From Parachlamydiaceae bacterium (GTDB lineage Bacteria; Chlamydiota; Chlamydiia; Chlamydiales; Parachlamydiaceae), in NCBI GenBank assembly GCA_013813265.1, contig JACCRY010000196.1, positions 1 through 43,755 on the forward strand: a stretch of DNA of 43,755 bases. The letters are read 5' to 3'. The notes beneath the pieces are model-generated. The model did not search any database. It was not told where the DNA came from and was given only the letters and a program-made list of their open reading frames with translations. Within the stretch, counting starts at the first letter, position 1. Each line of letters begins with the position of its first letter. Positions 1-10,400 of the stretch are shown one piece after another. The translations under genes and the position numbers were made by a program.

Positions 1-124
1 GGAAATATATAGGGCATTAGGACTTTCTTCCTCAATTTTGAGGTCTAAAAAAACTATTGTATAAATTTAAAATGTAGTCAAGAATCTGCAAACTTCCTCA
101 CGGAAGCTGGTGAACTTGGGTTAA
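1..124. mobile_element. Terminal segment of an insertion sequence (partial, runs off the left edge)
   Basis: The 17 bases at 108-124, TGGTGAACTTGGGTTAA, are the exact reverse complement of 43631-43647 at the other end of the window. At both places recognisable gene homology starts or stops right at this sequence, as expected for an IS terminal inverted repeat. On the minus strand a possible reading frame starts with ATG at 17-15, preceded by a GAGGA-like ribosome binding site at 26-34, which could be the start of the transposase. Too little is present to name the IS family. Confidence 0.55.
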
Positions 125-2345
125 GAAAGAACGATTTTATCAAAACTCTGCTTATCATCAGGGTGTCATTGCTCTTCGCCACTTGGATTATCTAGAAGCC
201 GAGCGACATCTTACTTCAGAGGCCATAGATACATTAGAGTATTATGAGATATTAGGGGCTGTCAAAAATGCTTTGGGACAGTATTCCCAAGCAGAAGAAG
301 CTTATACCAAAGCAATTGCAAAAAATTGCTCCTGTGATCTTTATCTGAAGTTAGGCAATGTGAGGCAATCAGCGGCTCATTTCAAAGGCATAGGAAGTGC
401 CGAGGAAGCATTTTTGGAAGCAGAAAAGCTTGCCAAAACATCATCTATAGAGGTTTTATTGGAAAGGGTTTACCGCGCATTGTCCTCCCTTTACTTGGAA
501 TATGGAGATTATGATAAGGCTCGAGCATACTTAAACCTTTGCAAGGAACAGTCTAAAAAAAGGCTATCTGAAGCAAAGAAAGATCCCGAATACGGAGTTA
601 TTCTCGACCTCGATTATGCAAAATCAAAAAAACTAGAAGGCCTTGTTTTACAAATTTCAGGAGATGCGCTTGAAAAATCCACGAAAGTATATGAAAAAGC
701 TTACAAAATTTTTGTAGGATATTACCGAAGGGAAGATCACCCTGCGGTTTTTTGTTTTCAAAGAAATTCTAAATCCAAAGAAACTCTACTAGAAAATCAA
801 ATAAAAAATCTGCAGATATACATCCGGATTTTCGGGGAGAAACACCCCGAAGTTGCGCTTTTCTATAACCACGTGGGAGACATGTTCAGAGATCTTGGAA
901 AATACGAAGAAGCCCTGGAGCATTTGATGATATCCCTGCAGATGGCGATCGTTATTTTCGGGGAACAGCACCCCCGCGTAGCAAGATGTTATAGCAGTAT
1001 AGGACTCACGCTCAAAAATCTCGACAAGCTTGAAGAAGCCTTGGAATACGAGAAAAAATCCCTAAAAATACAGATCAATGCTTACACGGAAAAGAAGCAT
1101 CCCAATATAGCGCAAACTTATCACATCATTGGGGTCATACTCGAGGATCTCGGCAAACTTGAAAAAGCCTTGGAATACAGAAAAAAAGCCCTAAAGATGA
1201 ATATCGAGATTTTCGGAGAGAACAACCCCAAATTGGCGGCAAGTTCTTATGCCGCCGTGGCAAAGGCGCTCACTAGTCTCGGAAAGTTTGGAGAAGCATT
1301 TGAACATTATGAAAAGGGATTACAGGTGAGTTCCAGAGATACCCCCCCCGACGTTGCTTTATACAATGGTAGATTGATCACCTTGGCAAGAAAGAAGCGC
1401 CACGCTTGTAATTCGCTTGGGCTTCTCGGAAGGCATAAAGATACGCAAGAACCCCTCGAAAAAGTCTTACAGAAGAGGATTGAGCTTTTCGGAGAAAAGC
1501 ACCACGAGGTAGGAGAGTCTTATTACCATATCGGTCTTACATTGTTAAATCAAGAAAATTATTCCTTAGCAATTAAAACCTTTAAAAAAGCGCTGAGCAT
1601 TTACCAAGGCATCCCCTCATATCAATTACATTCTAATATTATCTATATTTTCGATAATCTTAAAGAATGCTATGCAGCTATTCGTGACGAGAAAAAATAC
1701 ATAGAGCTTTTCCTAGAGTCTAAAAAAATCTCTAAAGAGCTAGAAAATCAACAGGCATTTCAAAAATATGAAATTCAGTTATTGAGCTTTCTTCATAAAA
1801 GAGAATTCTTAGGTGCTTACAATTTATTTTCTAAATTGCCAAAACACCTTCAAGAATCGCCCCAATTTCTATGCCCCTATATGCAACTCGCTCTCCTTTG
1901 TCCCAACCTAAAAACAGGTATTCTAAAAAGGCATATTTTGGCAGCAGAGGTTTCATTAAAAAAGGAAAATGAGGGCTCTATTCCTACTCGAATGAGACTA
2001 AGCCTTCCCCTTGCCTCTTATTGGTTGAATCAAAAGAATTGGGACAAAGCGAATGAATGTATGAAATACTTAAGCGCTATTTTAGAGGTAGCTCCTACCC
2101 TTTGCTTTCAGTACGAGCTTTTGGATGTCATGGCCTTCCATGAAAACCCCTTGATTGAAGATGAGTGCATTCCTGTTGATATTCTTAGAAATTTCATCAC
2201 CTTGAAAATCTTTCAAGGCCAGAAAAAGTATCAAGTGCTCCCAATTATAGCAAAGCAGTTACTCCAAAAAGTTACTGACTTAAAACTTGAAGGTCACAAG
2301 GTTGAAGAAATAAAAGGTTTATGCCTTGATCTACTAAGCAAATAA
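125..2345 (+). pseudogene. TPR-repeat protein, C-terminal half; 5' part cut off by IS insertion
   Basis: This is a paralogue of the proteins at 3086-7351 and 7468-12708. Homology begins directly after the IS terminus (motif KERFYQNS at about 126-149, matching ERFYDNS in the next gene). The methyltransferase/nucleotidyltransferase part is missing. What remains is a helical linker, about five to six kinesin-light-chain-type TPRs of 42 residues (signature IFGEKHPEVA, IFGEQHPRVA) at about 825-1560, and the family C-terminal domain (LCPYMQLALLCP, ECIPVDILRNF). About 720 codons are open from a TTG at 183, but no ATG start or ribosome binding site fits, so it is probably not expressed as a normal protein. 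The later repeats are more degenerate than those of its neighbours. The long open frame suggests recent inactivation, or survival as a shorter TPR protein. Confidence 0.7.
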
Positions 2346-2355
2346 AAAAAAAGAG

Positions 2356-2589
2356 ATGCCAAATGATTCCGAATTAACTCAAGCGATACAATCTGCAACG
2401 CTCTCAGGAGGCCTCCTGATTGATGGATATAAAATGTACAGGCCAGAGCCTGCAACTGCCAAGCACTGTAATGATGCTGCCAAGGGCTATGCAAATCTTT
2501 ACCATATTTGAACAAAAAACTACTGAAAAAAAACAGATCGCAAAAGCCACTTGTAACTTTATCGCTTGCATTAAAGAAAATCTAAACAT
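2356..2589 (+). pseudogene. Remnant of the methyltransferase N-terminal region (frameshifted)
   Basis: From the ATG at 2356 the frame reads MPNDSELTQAIQSATLSGG and then KMYRPEPATAKHC. This matches FPNDPEMTIAIQSAT and KMYRPGPASVKHC near residue 90-120 of the protein at 7468-12708. A stop follows at about 2509. The homology continues in the +2 frame (IFEQKTTEKKQIAKATCNFI), so a one-base frameshift lies at about 2495-2508. Homology ends before the SAM-binding motif, where an unrelated transposase fragment starts. It is a dead scrap of a fourth family copy. Confidence 0.75.
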
Positions 2590-2875
2590 CATCCGTGGGC
2601 AATCAAAATCATCTCTTTTGTCATGCATGCCGCTGAAATCAGACGTATCCTTTGCGGTATTGGCTGGCCAACTGAGCCCCTTGAGTTTGATCCTCCCTAT
2701 GATATTATTCAGTGGGACATTTGTCAGTTGATATCAGGGACAGAAGATGGGCCCTGAAATTGAGCAACAGGTTGATTACGAATATGGACCAGACCCTCCT
2801 GTTATTGAAAAGGTTTGCGACCCACCAGATTGGCAGGATCAGGATTATGGAGATCCTTCTCAGTGGAGCGATTGA
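2590..2875 (+). pseudogene. Transposase C-terminal remnant (IS91-like type, tentative)
   Basis: The first part reads AIKIISFVMHAAEIRRILCG followed by IGWPTEPLEFDPPYD, ending at a stop at 2755. A one-base shift then gives PEIEQQVDYEYGPDPPVIEK and a tail ending QDQDYGDPSQWSD at 2875. A stretch of the type (M)(K/R)I(I/V)xF-xxxxxIRRIL-xxIGxP followed by an acidic, proline-rich tail resembles the C-terminus of IS91-like/Y2-type transposases as I remember them; this is recall, not a search. It is frameshifted and lacks all catalytic parts. It abuts the methyltransferase scrap and may mark the event that broke that gene copy. Confidence 0.45.
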
Positions 2876-3085
2876 CGTTTTTAAGACTATCAAGTCTCTC
2901 CTGATGGTTGAAAAAATCAAAGCAGTTCAAGAATGGGTTCAAGAACATTTACTAATAAGCTAAACAGAACAGTTAACAGAGTTTTTCTTCTAATTGAGTT
3001 TGAAAAAAAAGTTCAGCACTTTTTAGAATTTTGTGAATGCTCTCACAAAAAATATGAATATTAAAGATATATAAAAGGAAACGTG

Positions 3086-6000
3086 ATGATTGAAAGCATG
3101 TGGAGAGATAGAACAATTCCTTTTCAAGTTCCCTCAAAAAAAACGCTAGCTCTATGTGCTGGAGCTCTTTGCGCAACATGGTATCTTTGGGACCCAATAG
3201 ATTTATTAGAAAAAATTAAATTAGTAGCCTTAAGTGCTTTTGCAATCGAAGCAGTATCTTCTCTCACGCATCAAATAAAAAAATCTTTCAATACCTTACC
3301 AATAGATAATTGTGGCCCTTATCTCAAGATCTTCAACCAGATGGTCCAGTCTCATTCGAAAAATGCAGATGAGGCATCTCAAATTGCTTTTAAGCATGTT
3401 GAGGAGGGAAGCAAAGAAGAAATTGCATTTGAGGCGATTCGGAATAAATTAAAATCTGGTCTTATCGCAGAAGCTAAGAAAGAGCTTGGAAAGCTGCTAA
3501 AGGCTATTGAAGACCAAGATCTTGACAAAAGCATTAAAGGATTTCAGCTTATGAGTGAAATCCATCTTGAAGAAGGAAAATATCTCGAAGCTGCAGGTAT
3601 TCTTTGGTATGCGAAATACTTAGATAAAGAGGGGATCTCTCACAAAAAAATCGATGCACAGCTAGACAAAATAGAGCATTCTTTTTTGCGTAAGGCAACA
3701 AATCAAAAAGGGCTTTTTAGGGGAATCGAACAATCCAAACTGGATCAAGAAAAACTGAGGCAAGTAAGAGAAACGATAAAGGAAGAATACCAATCAATTC
3801 AATTAATTGAAGATAATTTAGAAAGAGCTAAGGCTTTCCGTTTTCTCTATCAACAGACGATCACAAAGAAATTGAAAGCGTTTATTGATGAAATTGCACA
3901 AGACGTTGTGAAGCAAATGGCAGAATGGGAACAAAAAACTCCTTGTGATTATGCACTAATTGGACTAGGTTCCCTTGCTCGAGAAGAGATGACGCCTTAC
4001 TCTGACTTTGAGTTTGCGATCCTCATCGATTCAGAAAAAGAGGAAGACAAAGAGTACTTTCGGCTCTTTACTAATCTACTTCACTTGCGTTTTATCAATC
4101 TCGGAGAAACCCTGCTTCCTTCTTTGAATATCAACAGCTTAGACTGGGTATACGACACAATTACTCCAAGAGGCCTTTCATTCGATGGAAGCATGCCTAA
4201 AGCCTGTAAAACTCCCTTGGGGAAAAAAAATGATAAGGGAGTGGTCTACGAGCTGATCCACAATCCAGAAAAAATGAGTCAGTTGCAGTTTATCGACGTT
4301 AAAGAATCAAGTTATGATCGTCTTTGGGTTCTGAAAAAATATCATTTACCAAGTATCCTTTCCGCGTGCACTTTTGTAACGGGTTCTGAGAAGGGGCTAG
4401 ATCTTGTTTCAGAATATAAAGAGAAAGTGCAGAATATTCTTGAAAAAGATGAAGGCAAACAGCGCGCATTTGATCTAATGAAAGATGATCTAGATAACTT
4501 TAAGCCAAATATTGAAGAGGAATCATCAGGAAAGCATTACAATGTTAAAATAGATCTCTATCGTTTGCCCAATACGATGTTTGATGGTCTGGCCAATTAT
4601 TACTGTTTAAATGCTCTTAGCACTTGGGAACGAATCGAGGAACTTGAGGAAAGAGGTATTTTTACTTCAAAAGCGGCTCAAGATCTTAAGGAAATGGTCA
4701 TGCTTTCCCAAGAACTCCGTCTATCTACTTACATAAGCCATAATCGTCAAAAGGACCATCTCCATATTAATAATCAGAAAGATAAACTGCAAGAGCTGTA
4801 CTTTAGAGCCCTTCCTTTTGCAGCAACAATGGAAAACTTTTGCTCTGAAATGAAAAATGGCTGTCCTGAAATTTGCCTTAAGTTAGAACGATTTTACGAT
4901 AACTCATTTTTCAACCAGGGAATTATCGCTCTCCGTCATATGGATTATTTGGAAGCGCATCGTTGCCTCAGCATTGAGATTCTAGATACCCTTGAATACT
5001 ATGAAATTTTAGGCTATGTTAAAAAAACGTTAGGAAAATATGGGGAAGCAGAAAAAGCGTATCTAAAGGCCCTTGAAAAAAAACCATCCTGTGACCTCTA
5101 CATGAAATTAGGCAGCGTGCGCCAATCTCTTGCACGTTACAAAAAGGAAATTTATGGAGAAGAAAGTGCTGAAGAAACTTTATTCAAAGCTCTAGAACTT
5201 GCCGAAATATCCGAAGATCAGCTTACGTTTGAAAAAGTGTATCGCGCTCTTACTGACTTTTACCACGAAAGCGGAGACCATGTTTCTGTGCGCAAGTATT
5301 TAAGCCTTTGTAAGGAGAATTCAGAGAAAAGAATCCAAGGGAAATGTAAAGATCCAGAGTATGGGATTGTCCTCGATCTTGATCTTGCAAGGACAAAAAG
5401 TCAAGAAGCTAGTATTTTATACAACGTTGACAGTGAATTTGAGAAAGGCGGCAAGTTATATCACGAAGCAAAAAAAAATTTTCAGGGTTACTATCGACGT
5501 AAGGATCATCCAGCAGTTTTAAATTACTACAACGAAGCACCAACCTTTAAAGAACAAGAAACTCTTTTAGCAAGGCAGAAAAAAACATTAAAGATACAGA
5601 TTGAAATCTTTGGAGAAAAGCACCCTGATGTAGCAAATTCCTATATTAACATTGGATCAACCTTCGGAAAATTAGGCCTGCATCAAAAGGCGCTAGGGTA
5701 TATGGAAAAAGCACTTGAAATAGGGTGTTCCATTTTTTGCGAAGAGCATCCGACTGTGGCTAGCTCCTATTTCGATGTGGGGACAACATTCAAAGAATTA
5801 GGCCAGTATCAAGAGGCTTTAAAGTATCATCAAAAAGCACTCGAAATATATCTCTCCATTTTTGTCTCGCAGCATCCAGATGTGGCGTCCGCTTATAATG
5901 CCGTGGGATGTGTGCTCGAATGCTTGGGCAGAAATCAAGAAGCGTTAGAGACATTTCAAAAAGCACTCAAGATGTTGCGCTCCATTTTTGGCAAGCAGCA

Positions 6001-7351
6001 TCTGCTTGTGGCGGACTCCTATATAAATATAGGGGGCACAATGGGAAAGTTAGGCCGACATAAAGAGGCACTAAGGTATCTAGAAAAAGCACTCGAGATA
6101 CAACGGTCCATTTTCGGCGGGCCGCATCCAGTTATGGCAGGCACCTATAGTCCCATGGGGGTAGTGTTTGGTTACATGGGCAGGCATCAAGAGGCACTAG
6201 AGGTTCAGGAAAAAGCCCTTGAAATGCGACGTTCCATTTTTGGCGAGCAGCATCCGCAAGTGGCGCGTGCCTATCACAATGTAGGGTTTGCTTTGGGAGA
6301 TTTAGGCAGGCATCATGAAGCGCTCGAATATATGCAAAAAGCACTTAAGATGTTGCTCTCCATTTTTAACAAGCAGCATCCACATGTGGTTAACTCCTAT
6401 AAGAATGTAGGGTGCACCTTGGAGGAATTAGGCCGACATCAAGAGGCTCTAGAGTATAAGCAAATAGCACTTGAGATACTGCGTTCCATTTTTGGTGAGG
6501 AGCATCCGGGTGTGGCGTCCTCTTATACCAATGTAGGTATTACGCTTCTAAAATTAAAAAAATATATCTTAGCAACTTCAAAGTTCAAGCAGGCTTTAAG
6601 TATTTTACAGGGTAATCCTAGTTATCAGGTGCATCTCGAAATTGTCAATATTCATAATTACCTAGCCATTTCTTATTTTCAACAGAATAATACAACAAAA
6701 TATACAGAGCACATCCAAGAATCCAATAAGCTTTCAAGAGAATTAAGCAGCGTAATAACATTTGAAAAAAATGAAGTTCTATTGAAAGATTTCCTTCATA
6801 ACAAAGAATATAGAAAAGCCTACAATGCGTTTAAAAAGGTACCAAAACACTTAAAAGAAGCACCCCAGTTCCTTTGTTCCTATATGCAGATTGCACTCCT
6901 CTGTCCGGACTTAAATAAAAAGACATTGGAAAAACATATCCAATCAGCAGAGAACGCATTAAACAAGGGCGAGGGCTCTATCCCCACTCGATTTAAGCTA
7001 TGCATCAACCTAGCCACCTATTGGCTGAACCAACAGAGTCCTCAAAAATGGGAGAAGGCTAATGATTGCATAAACCATTCGCAGAAACTTTTGGAAATTG
7101 CTCCGACATTTTGCTTTCAATACACACTTTTAGATTCGCTTGTTTTTGGAGAAAATCCGTTAATCAAGAATGAATGCATTCCTGCGGAAATTCTTCGTAA
7201 TTTCTTTGCCCTAAAGATTTTTCAAGGAAAGGGAAATCACCAAATACTTCCTACTATAGCGAAGCAATTGCTACAAAAAATGGATTCTCTAGCGACCCAA
7301 GGCCATAAGGCCGAAGAAATCAAGGACTTTTGTCTCAAATGCCTCAAATAA
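3086..7351 (+). CDS. GlnD-like nucleotidyltransferase / TPR giant protein (about 1,421 aa)
   Basis: The start is ATG 3086 (GTG 3083 is also possible), with AAAAGGA at 3073-3079 as ribosome binding site. The N-terminus has two hydrophobic stretches at about 22-38 and 48-62, so membrane association is possible. Residues about 75-260 are a helical linker. The motif IGLGSLAREEMTPYSDFEFA at about 292-311 fits the nucleotidyltransferase-fold signature G-S-x(n)-D-x-E. It is followed by TPRGLSFDG and by a helical section (DLYRLPNTMFDGLANYY) that resembles the N-terminal part of PII uridylyltransferase GlnD. Then come eight 42-residue kinesin-light-chain-type TPRs (IFGEQHPxVAxSY, about 845-1155) and a conserved C-terminal domain. 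The motif suggests nucleotide transfer to a protein or small molecule; the target is unknown. Unlike its downstream paralogue it has no methyltransferase domain. It may be a secreted effector. Confidence 0.8.
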   Translation: MIESMWRDRTIPFQVPSKKTLALCAGALCATWYLWDPIDLLEKIKLVALSAFAIEAVSSLTHQIKKSFNTLPIDNCGPYLKIFNQMVQSHSKNADEASQIAFKHVEEGSKEEIAFEAIRNKLKSGLIAEAKKELGKLLKAIEDQDLDKSIKGFQLMSEIHLEEGKYLEAAGILWYAKYLDKEGISHKKIDAQLDKIEHSFLRKATNQKGLFRGIEQSKLDQEKLRQVRETIKEEYQSIQLIEDNLERAKAFRFLYQQTITKKLKAFIDEIAQDVVKQMAEWEQKTPCDYALIGLGSLAREEMTPYSDFEFAILIDSEKEEDKEYFRLFTNLLHLRFINLGETLLPSLNINSLDWVYDTITPRGLSFDGSMPKACKTPLGKKNDKGVVYELIHNPEKMSQLQFIDVKESSYDRLWVLKKYHLPSILSACTFVTGSEKGLDLVSEYKEKVQNILEKDEGKQRAFDLMKDDLDNFKPNIEEESSGKHYNVKIDLYRLPNTMFDGLANYYCLNALSTWERIEELEERGIFTSKAAQDLKEMVMLSQELRLSTYISHNRQKDHLHINNQKDKLQELYFRALPFAATMENFCSEMKNGCPEICLKLERFYDNSFFNQGIIALRHMDYLEAHRCLSIEILDTLEYYEILGYVKKTLGKYGEAEKAYLKALEKKPSCDLYMKLGSVRQSLARYKKEIYGEESAEETLFKALELAEISEDQLTFEKVYRALTDFYHESGDHVSVRKYLSLCKENSEKRIQGKCKDPEYGIVLDLDLARTKSQEASILYNVDSEFEKGGKLYHEAKKNFQGYYRRKDHPAVLNYYNEAPTFKEQETLLARQKKTLKIQIEIFGEKHPDVANSYINIGSTFGKLGLHQKALGYMEKALEIGCSIFCEEHPTVASSYFDVGTTFKELGQYQEALKYHQKALEIYLSIFVSQHPDVASAYNAVGCVLECLGRNQEALETFQKALKMLRSIFGKQHLLVADSYINIGGTMGKLGRHKEALRYLEKALEIQRSIFGGPHPVMAGTYSPMGVVFGYMGRHQEALEVQEKALEMRRSIFGEQHPQVARAYHNVGFALGDLGRHHEALEYMQKALKMLLSIFNKQHPHVVNSYKNVGCTLEELGRHQEALEYKQIALEILRSIFGEEHPGVASSYTNVGITLLKLKKYILATSKFKQALSILQGNPSYQVHLEIVNIHNYLAISYFQQNNTTKYTEHIQESNKLSRELSSVITFEKNEVLLKDFLHNKEYRKAYNAFKKVPKHLKEAPQFLCSYMQIALLCPDLNKKTLEKHIQSAENALNKGEGSIPTRFKLCINLATYWLNQQSPQKWEKANDCINHSQKLLEIAPTFCFQYTLLDSLVFGENPLIKNECIPAEILRNFFALKIFQGKGNHQILPTIAKQLLQKMDSLATQGHKAEEIKDFCLKCLK
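5600..6560 (+). repeat. Eight tandem 126-bp units coding for TPRs
   Basis: The block encodes eight successive 42-residue repeats. The recurring core is a codon run for SIFGEQHP followed by VAxSYxNVG and LGRHQEAL. Several units share long identical stretches of DNA (for example around tccatttttggcgagcagca), which suggests recent duplication and a potential for unequal recombination. Confidence 0.75.
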
Positions 7352-7372
7352 AAGAAGGTTAAAGCGACATAG

Positions 7373-7401
7373 TTTGTGTGTTGACGGAGTCAACACACAA
7401 A
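7373..7401 (+). terminator. Perfect 13-bp hairpin after the TPR gene, candidate terminator
   Basis: TTTGTGTGTTGAC and GTCAACACACAAA pair perfectly around a GGA loop, 22 bases after the stop codon of the upstream gene. There is no T-tract behind it, so a classical intrinsic terminator is uncertain. A decayed copy of the same sequence follows the next gene at 12719-12747. Confidence 0.5.
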
Positions 7402-7467
7402 GCTACATTGGGACTACACAAAAAAAGCCTTATGAATTATCTATCTTAAATACTACTTGGAGACCCT

Positions 7468-10400
7468 ATGATTCCCTATATTCCATTGCAAATCAACACC
7501 TATCACACAGAATTCTCTAACCTTTTAGAAGATGCTATCCACGAACTTGTGCAAGGAGATAATAACCGTCAACGTTGGGAAAAATCACTCCAGTTACTGC
7601 TGAATAAGGGAATGAAGCCTACAGAAAAGGATCTTACGCTTCTGCGTTCTTCTGGCTACTCCATCAGCTATGACCCTCAAACTCTAGAGAAATTCCGAAT
7701 TTTCGTCTTTCCAAATGATCCAGAGATGACTATTGCGATTCAGTCAGCAACTCAAGAGGGAGGGCTCCTGACCGACCGACACAAAATGTATAGGCCAGGG
7801 CCTGCGAGCGTCAAGCATTGCGAGGGGGCAGCTAAAGGGTACCATGAGATTTTTGCTATTTTCGAACAAAATACAACCGAAAAGAAACGAATTGCTAAAG
7901 ATACTTACAATTTCATTGATCACATAGAAGAATTCCTTCCTTTAGAGCACCCGTGGAAACGAAAAAAAACTCTTCTCGATATTGCATGCGGTAATGGAGT
8001 GCAGGCGCAAGAGCTTTTGAGTTTTTACCCATGCTCTGTAATTGGACTCGACAACCAAGAGAGCTGCATCAATGAATGCCAAAAATTATTGCCTGGCCAA
8101 ACATTTACAGTCCACAACTGTTTTGCAGAAGCGCCTCCTCAATTTAAAGAGAAAGCCGATATTCTGTTTGTCTCCCATTTTTATTGCTCTCCTGACAAAA
8201 TAGCTCTTTTCATTGAACGACTTCAAGAATATCAAACTTCTGAAAATGCTTTGGTTGTCTTTGTAAATGGGTCCACTGGAACCGATGCGGACCGCATTGC
8301 AAACAAGCTGCCTTTCCTTCGAGGCAAGCCTTCTTCTTCGATGAGTAATGATTTTAAAAAAGCGCTCCAGAATCAAGAGTATTCCTGTATTGAACACGTT
8401 AGCCAAGCAAAGCTGATATTCCCAAGTCTCACCACAACGATTCGACATCAGCTCTTGCAGATCCACCGGGGTGATTACGAAAACTCTTATCCACAGATTG
8501 ACCCTGATTTCAAAACATTTAAAGCGCTAATGGAATTTATTGCGAGCTATCCTCTTGAGTCGATGAACCCAGAAGAGATTGCCCTTTACCTTAACGAACT
8601 CGAAGAAACTTTTAAAACCAATGATGGCCCATATCTTCTAATCTGCAACCAGATAGTCTTGGCTCATCCAAAAAATGCTGATGAAGCATTTCAAGCTGCT
8701 TTTAAACAAGCTGATGAAGTAGGCAGAGAAGATCCGGTATTTGAGGCGATTCGCAATAAAATGGAGCTGGGGTTGTCCGCAGAAGCGAAGAAAGAACTTG
8801 GAAAGCTTCTAGAAGCTATCGAAAACCAAGACCTTGAGAAAAGCATTGCAGGATTTCTGCTGATGAGTGAAATCCATTTAGTAGAAGGAAAATATCCGGA
8901 AGCAGCAGGTATTCTTTGGTATGCGAAAAGGCTAGATAAAGAAGGGACATGTCACAAAAAAATCGATGCTCAGCTAGACATCATCGAGCGTGCTCTTTTG
9001 CACAGGGCAACAAATCAAGAGGGGCCGTGCAGGGGGATCGAACAATCAAAGCAGGATCAAGGCAAACTGAAGCAACTAAGAGAAGTGATAAGAGAGGAAT
9101 ACTATTCGATCAAAGTGGTCGAAAATAATTTAGAAAGAACAAAGGCTCTCCGCCTTCTTTATCAACATACAATCACAAAGAAATTGAAAGCGTTTATTGA
9201 TGAGGTTGCTCAAGATGTCGTGAAGCAAATGGCAGACTGGAAACAAAAAACTCCTTGTGACTATGCATTAATTGGCTTAGGTTCACTTGCTCGAGAAGAG
9301 ATGACCCCCTACTCTGACTTTGAATTTGCGATCCTAATCGATTCAGAAAAAGAAGAAGATAAGGAGTACTTCCGGCTCTTTACCAACCTTCTACACCTCC
9401 GTTTTATCAATTTTGGAGAAACGATTCTTCCCTCATTAGATATTCGTTGCTTAGATTGGGTCTTCGACACAATCACTCCAAGAGGTCTTTCTTTTGATGG
9501 AAGCATGCCTACAGCATGCAAAACTCCCTTGGGAAAAAAAGGAAATAAAGGGGGAGACTATGAGCTGATACATAATCCGAAGGGAATGAGTCTATTGCAG
9601 CACATCAATGTCAAGCATCAAGAGCAGGAACGTCTCTGGATTCTTAAACGCTACCATTTACCTAGTATTCTTTCTACTTGCACCTATGTCACAGGGTCTG
9701 AAAAGGGCATCTATCTTGTCCCTGATTATCAACTAAAAGTGCAAGCTATTCTTGAAAACGATGAAGGCAAACAACGTGCATTTGATCTAATGAAAGATGA
9801 TCTGGATAATTTTAAGCCCCGTTTGGAAGAAGATGAGTCTGGAAGGCACTATAACGTTAAAAAGGACCTCTATCGATTGCCCAATACGATGTTTGATGGT
9901 CTCGCCAATTACTTTTGTCTAAAAGCCACGAGCACGTGGGAGCGTATTGAAGAGCTGGAAAAAAAAGAGATTTTCACTTCAACAGCTGCTCAAGATCTTA
10001 AAGAACTCGTGATGCTCTCTCAAGAGCTTCGTTTATCAACGTATCTTAGCCATGACTGTCAAAAAGACCATCTCGACATAGATATGCAAAAGGTCACCTT
10101 GCAAGAACTATACTACAGAGTTCTTCCCTTTGCGGCCACCATGGAGGTCTTTTGTTCTAAGATGGAAAATGGATCTCCTGAAAGATGCCTCCAGAAGGAG
10201 CGATTTTACGAAAACACCTCGTTTCATCAAGGGGTAATCGCTCTTCGTCACATGGATTTCATGGAAGCAGATCGTTGTATTAGTCTCGAAGTCTTCGACA
10301 CTCTTGAATATTACGAAGTTTTAGCATCTGTTAAAAACACCCTAGCTAAATACACAGAAGCCGAAGAAGCCTACCTTAAGGCTATTGAAAAAAAGCCTTC

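Noticed and set aside
2294-2963. Several ORFs of 70-100 codons on both strands
   Set aside because: The interval is explained by two frameshifted remnants (methyltransferase and transposase); the ORFs mix frames across the breaks.
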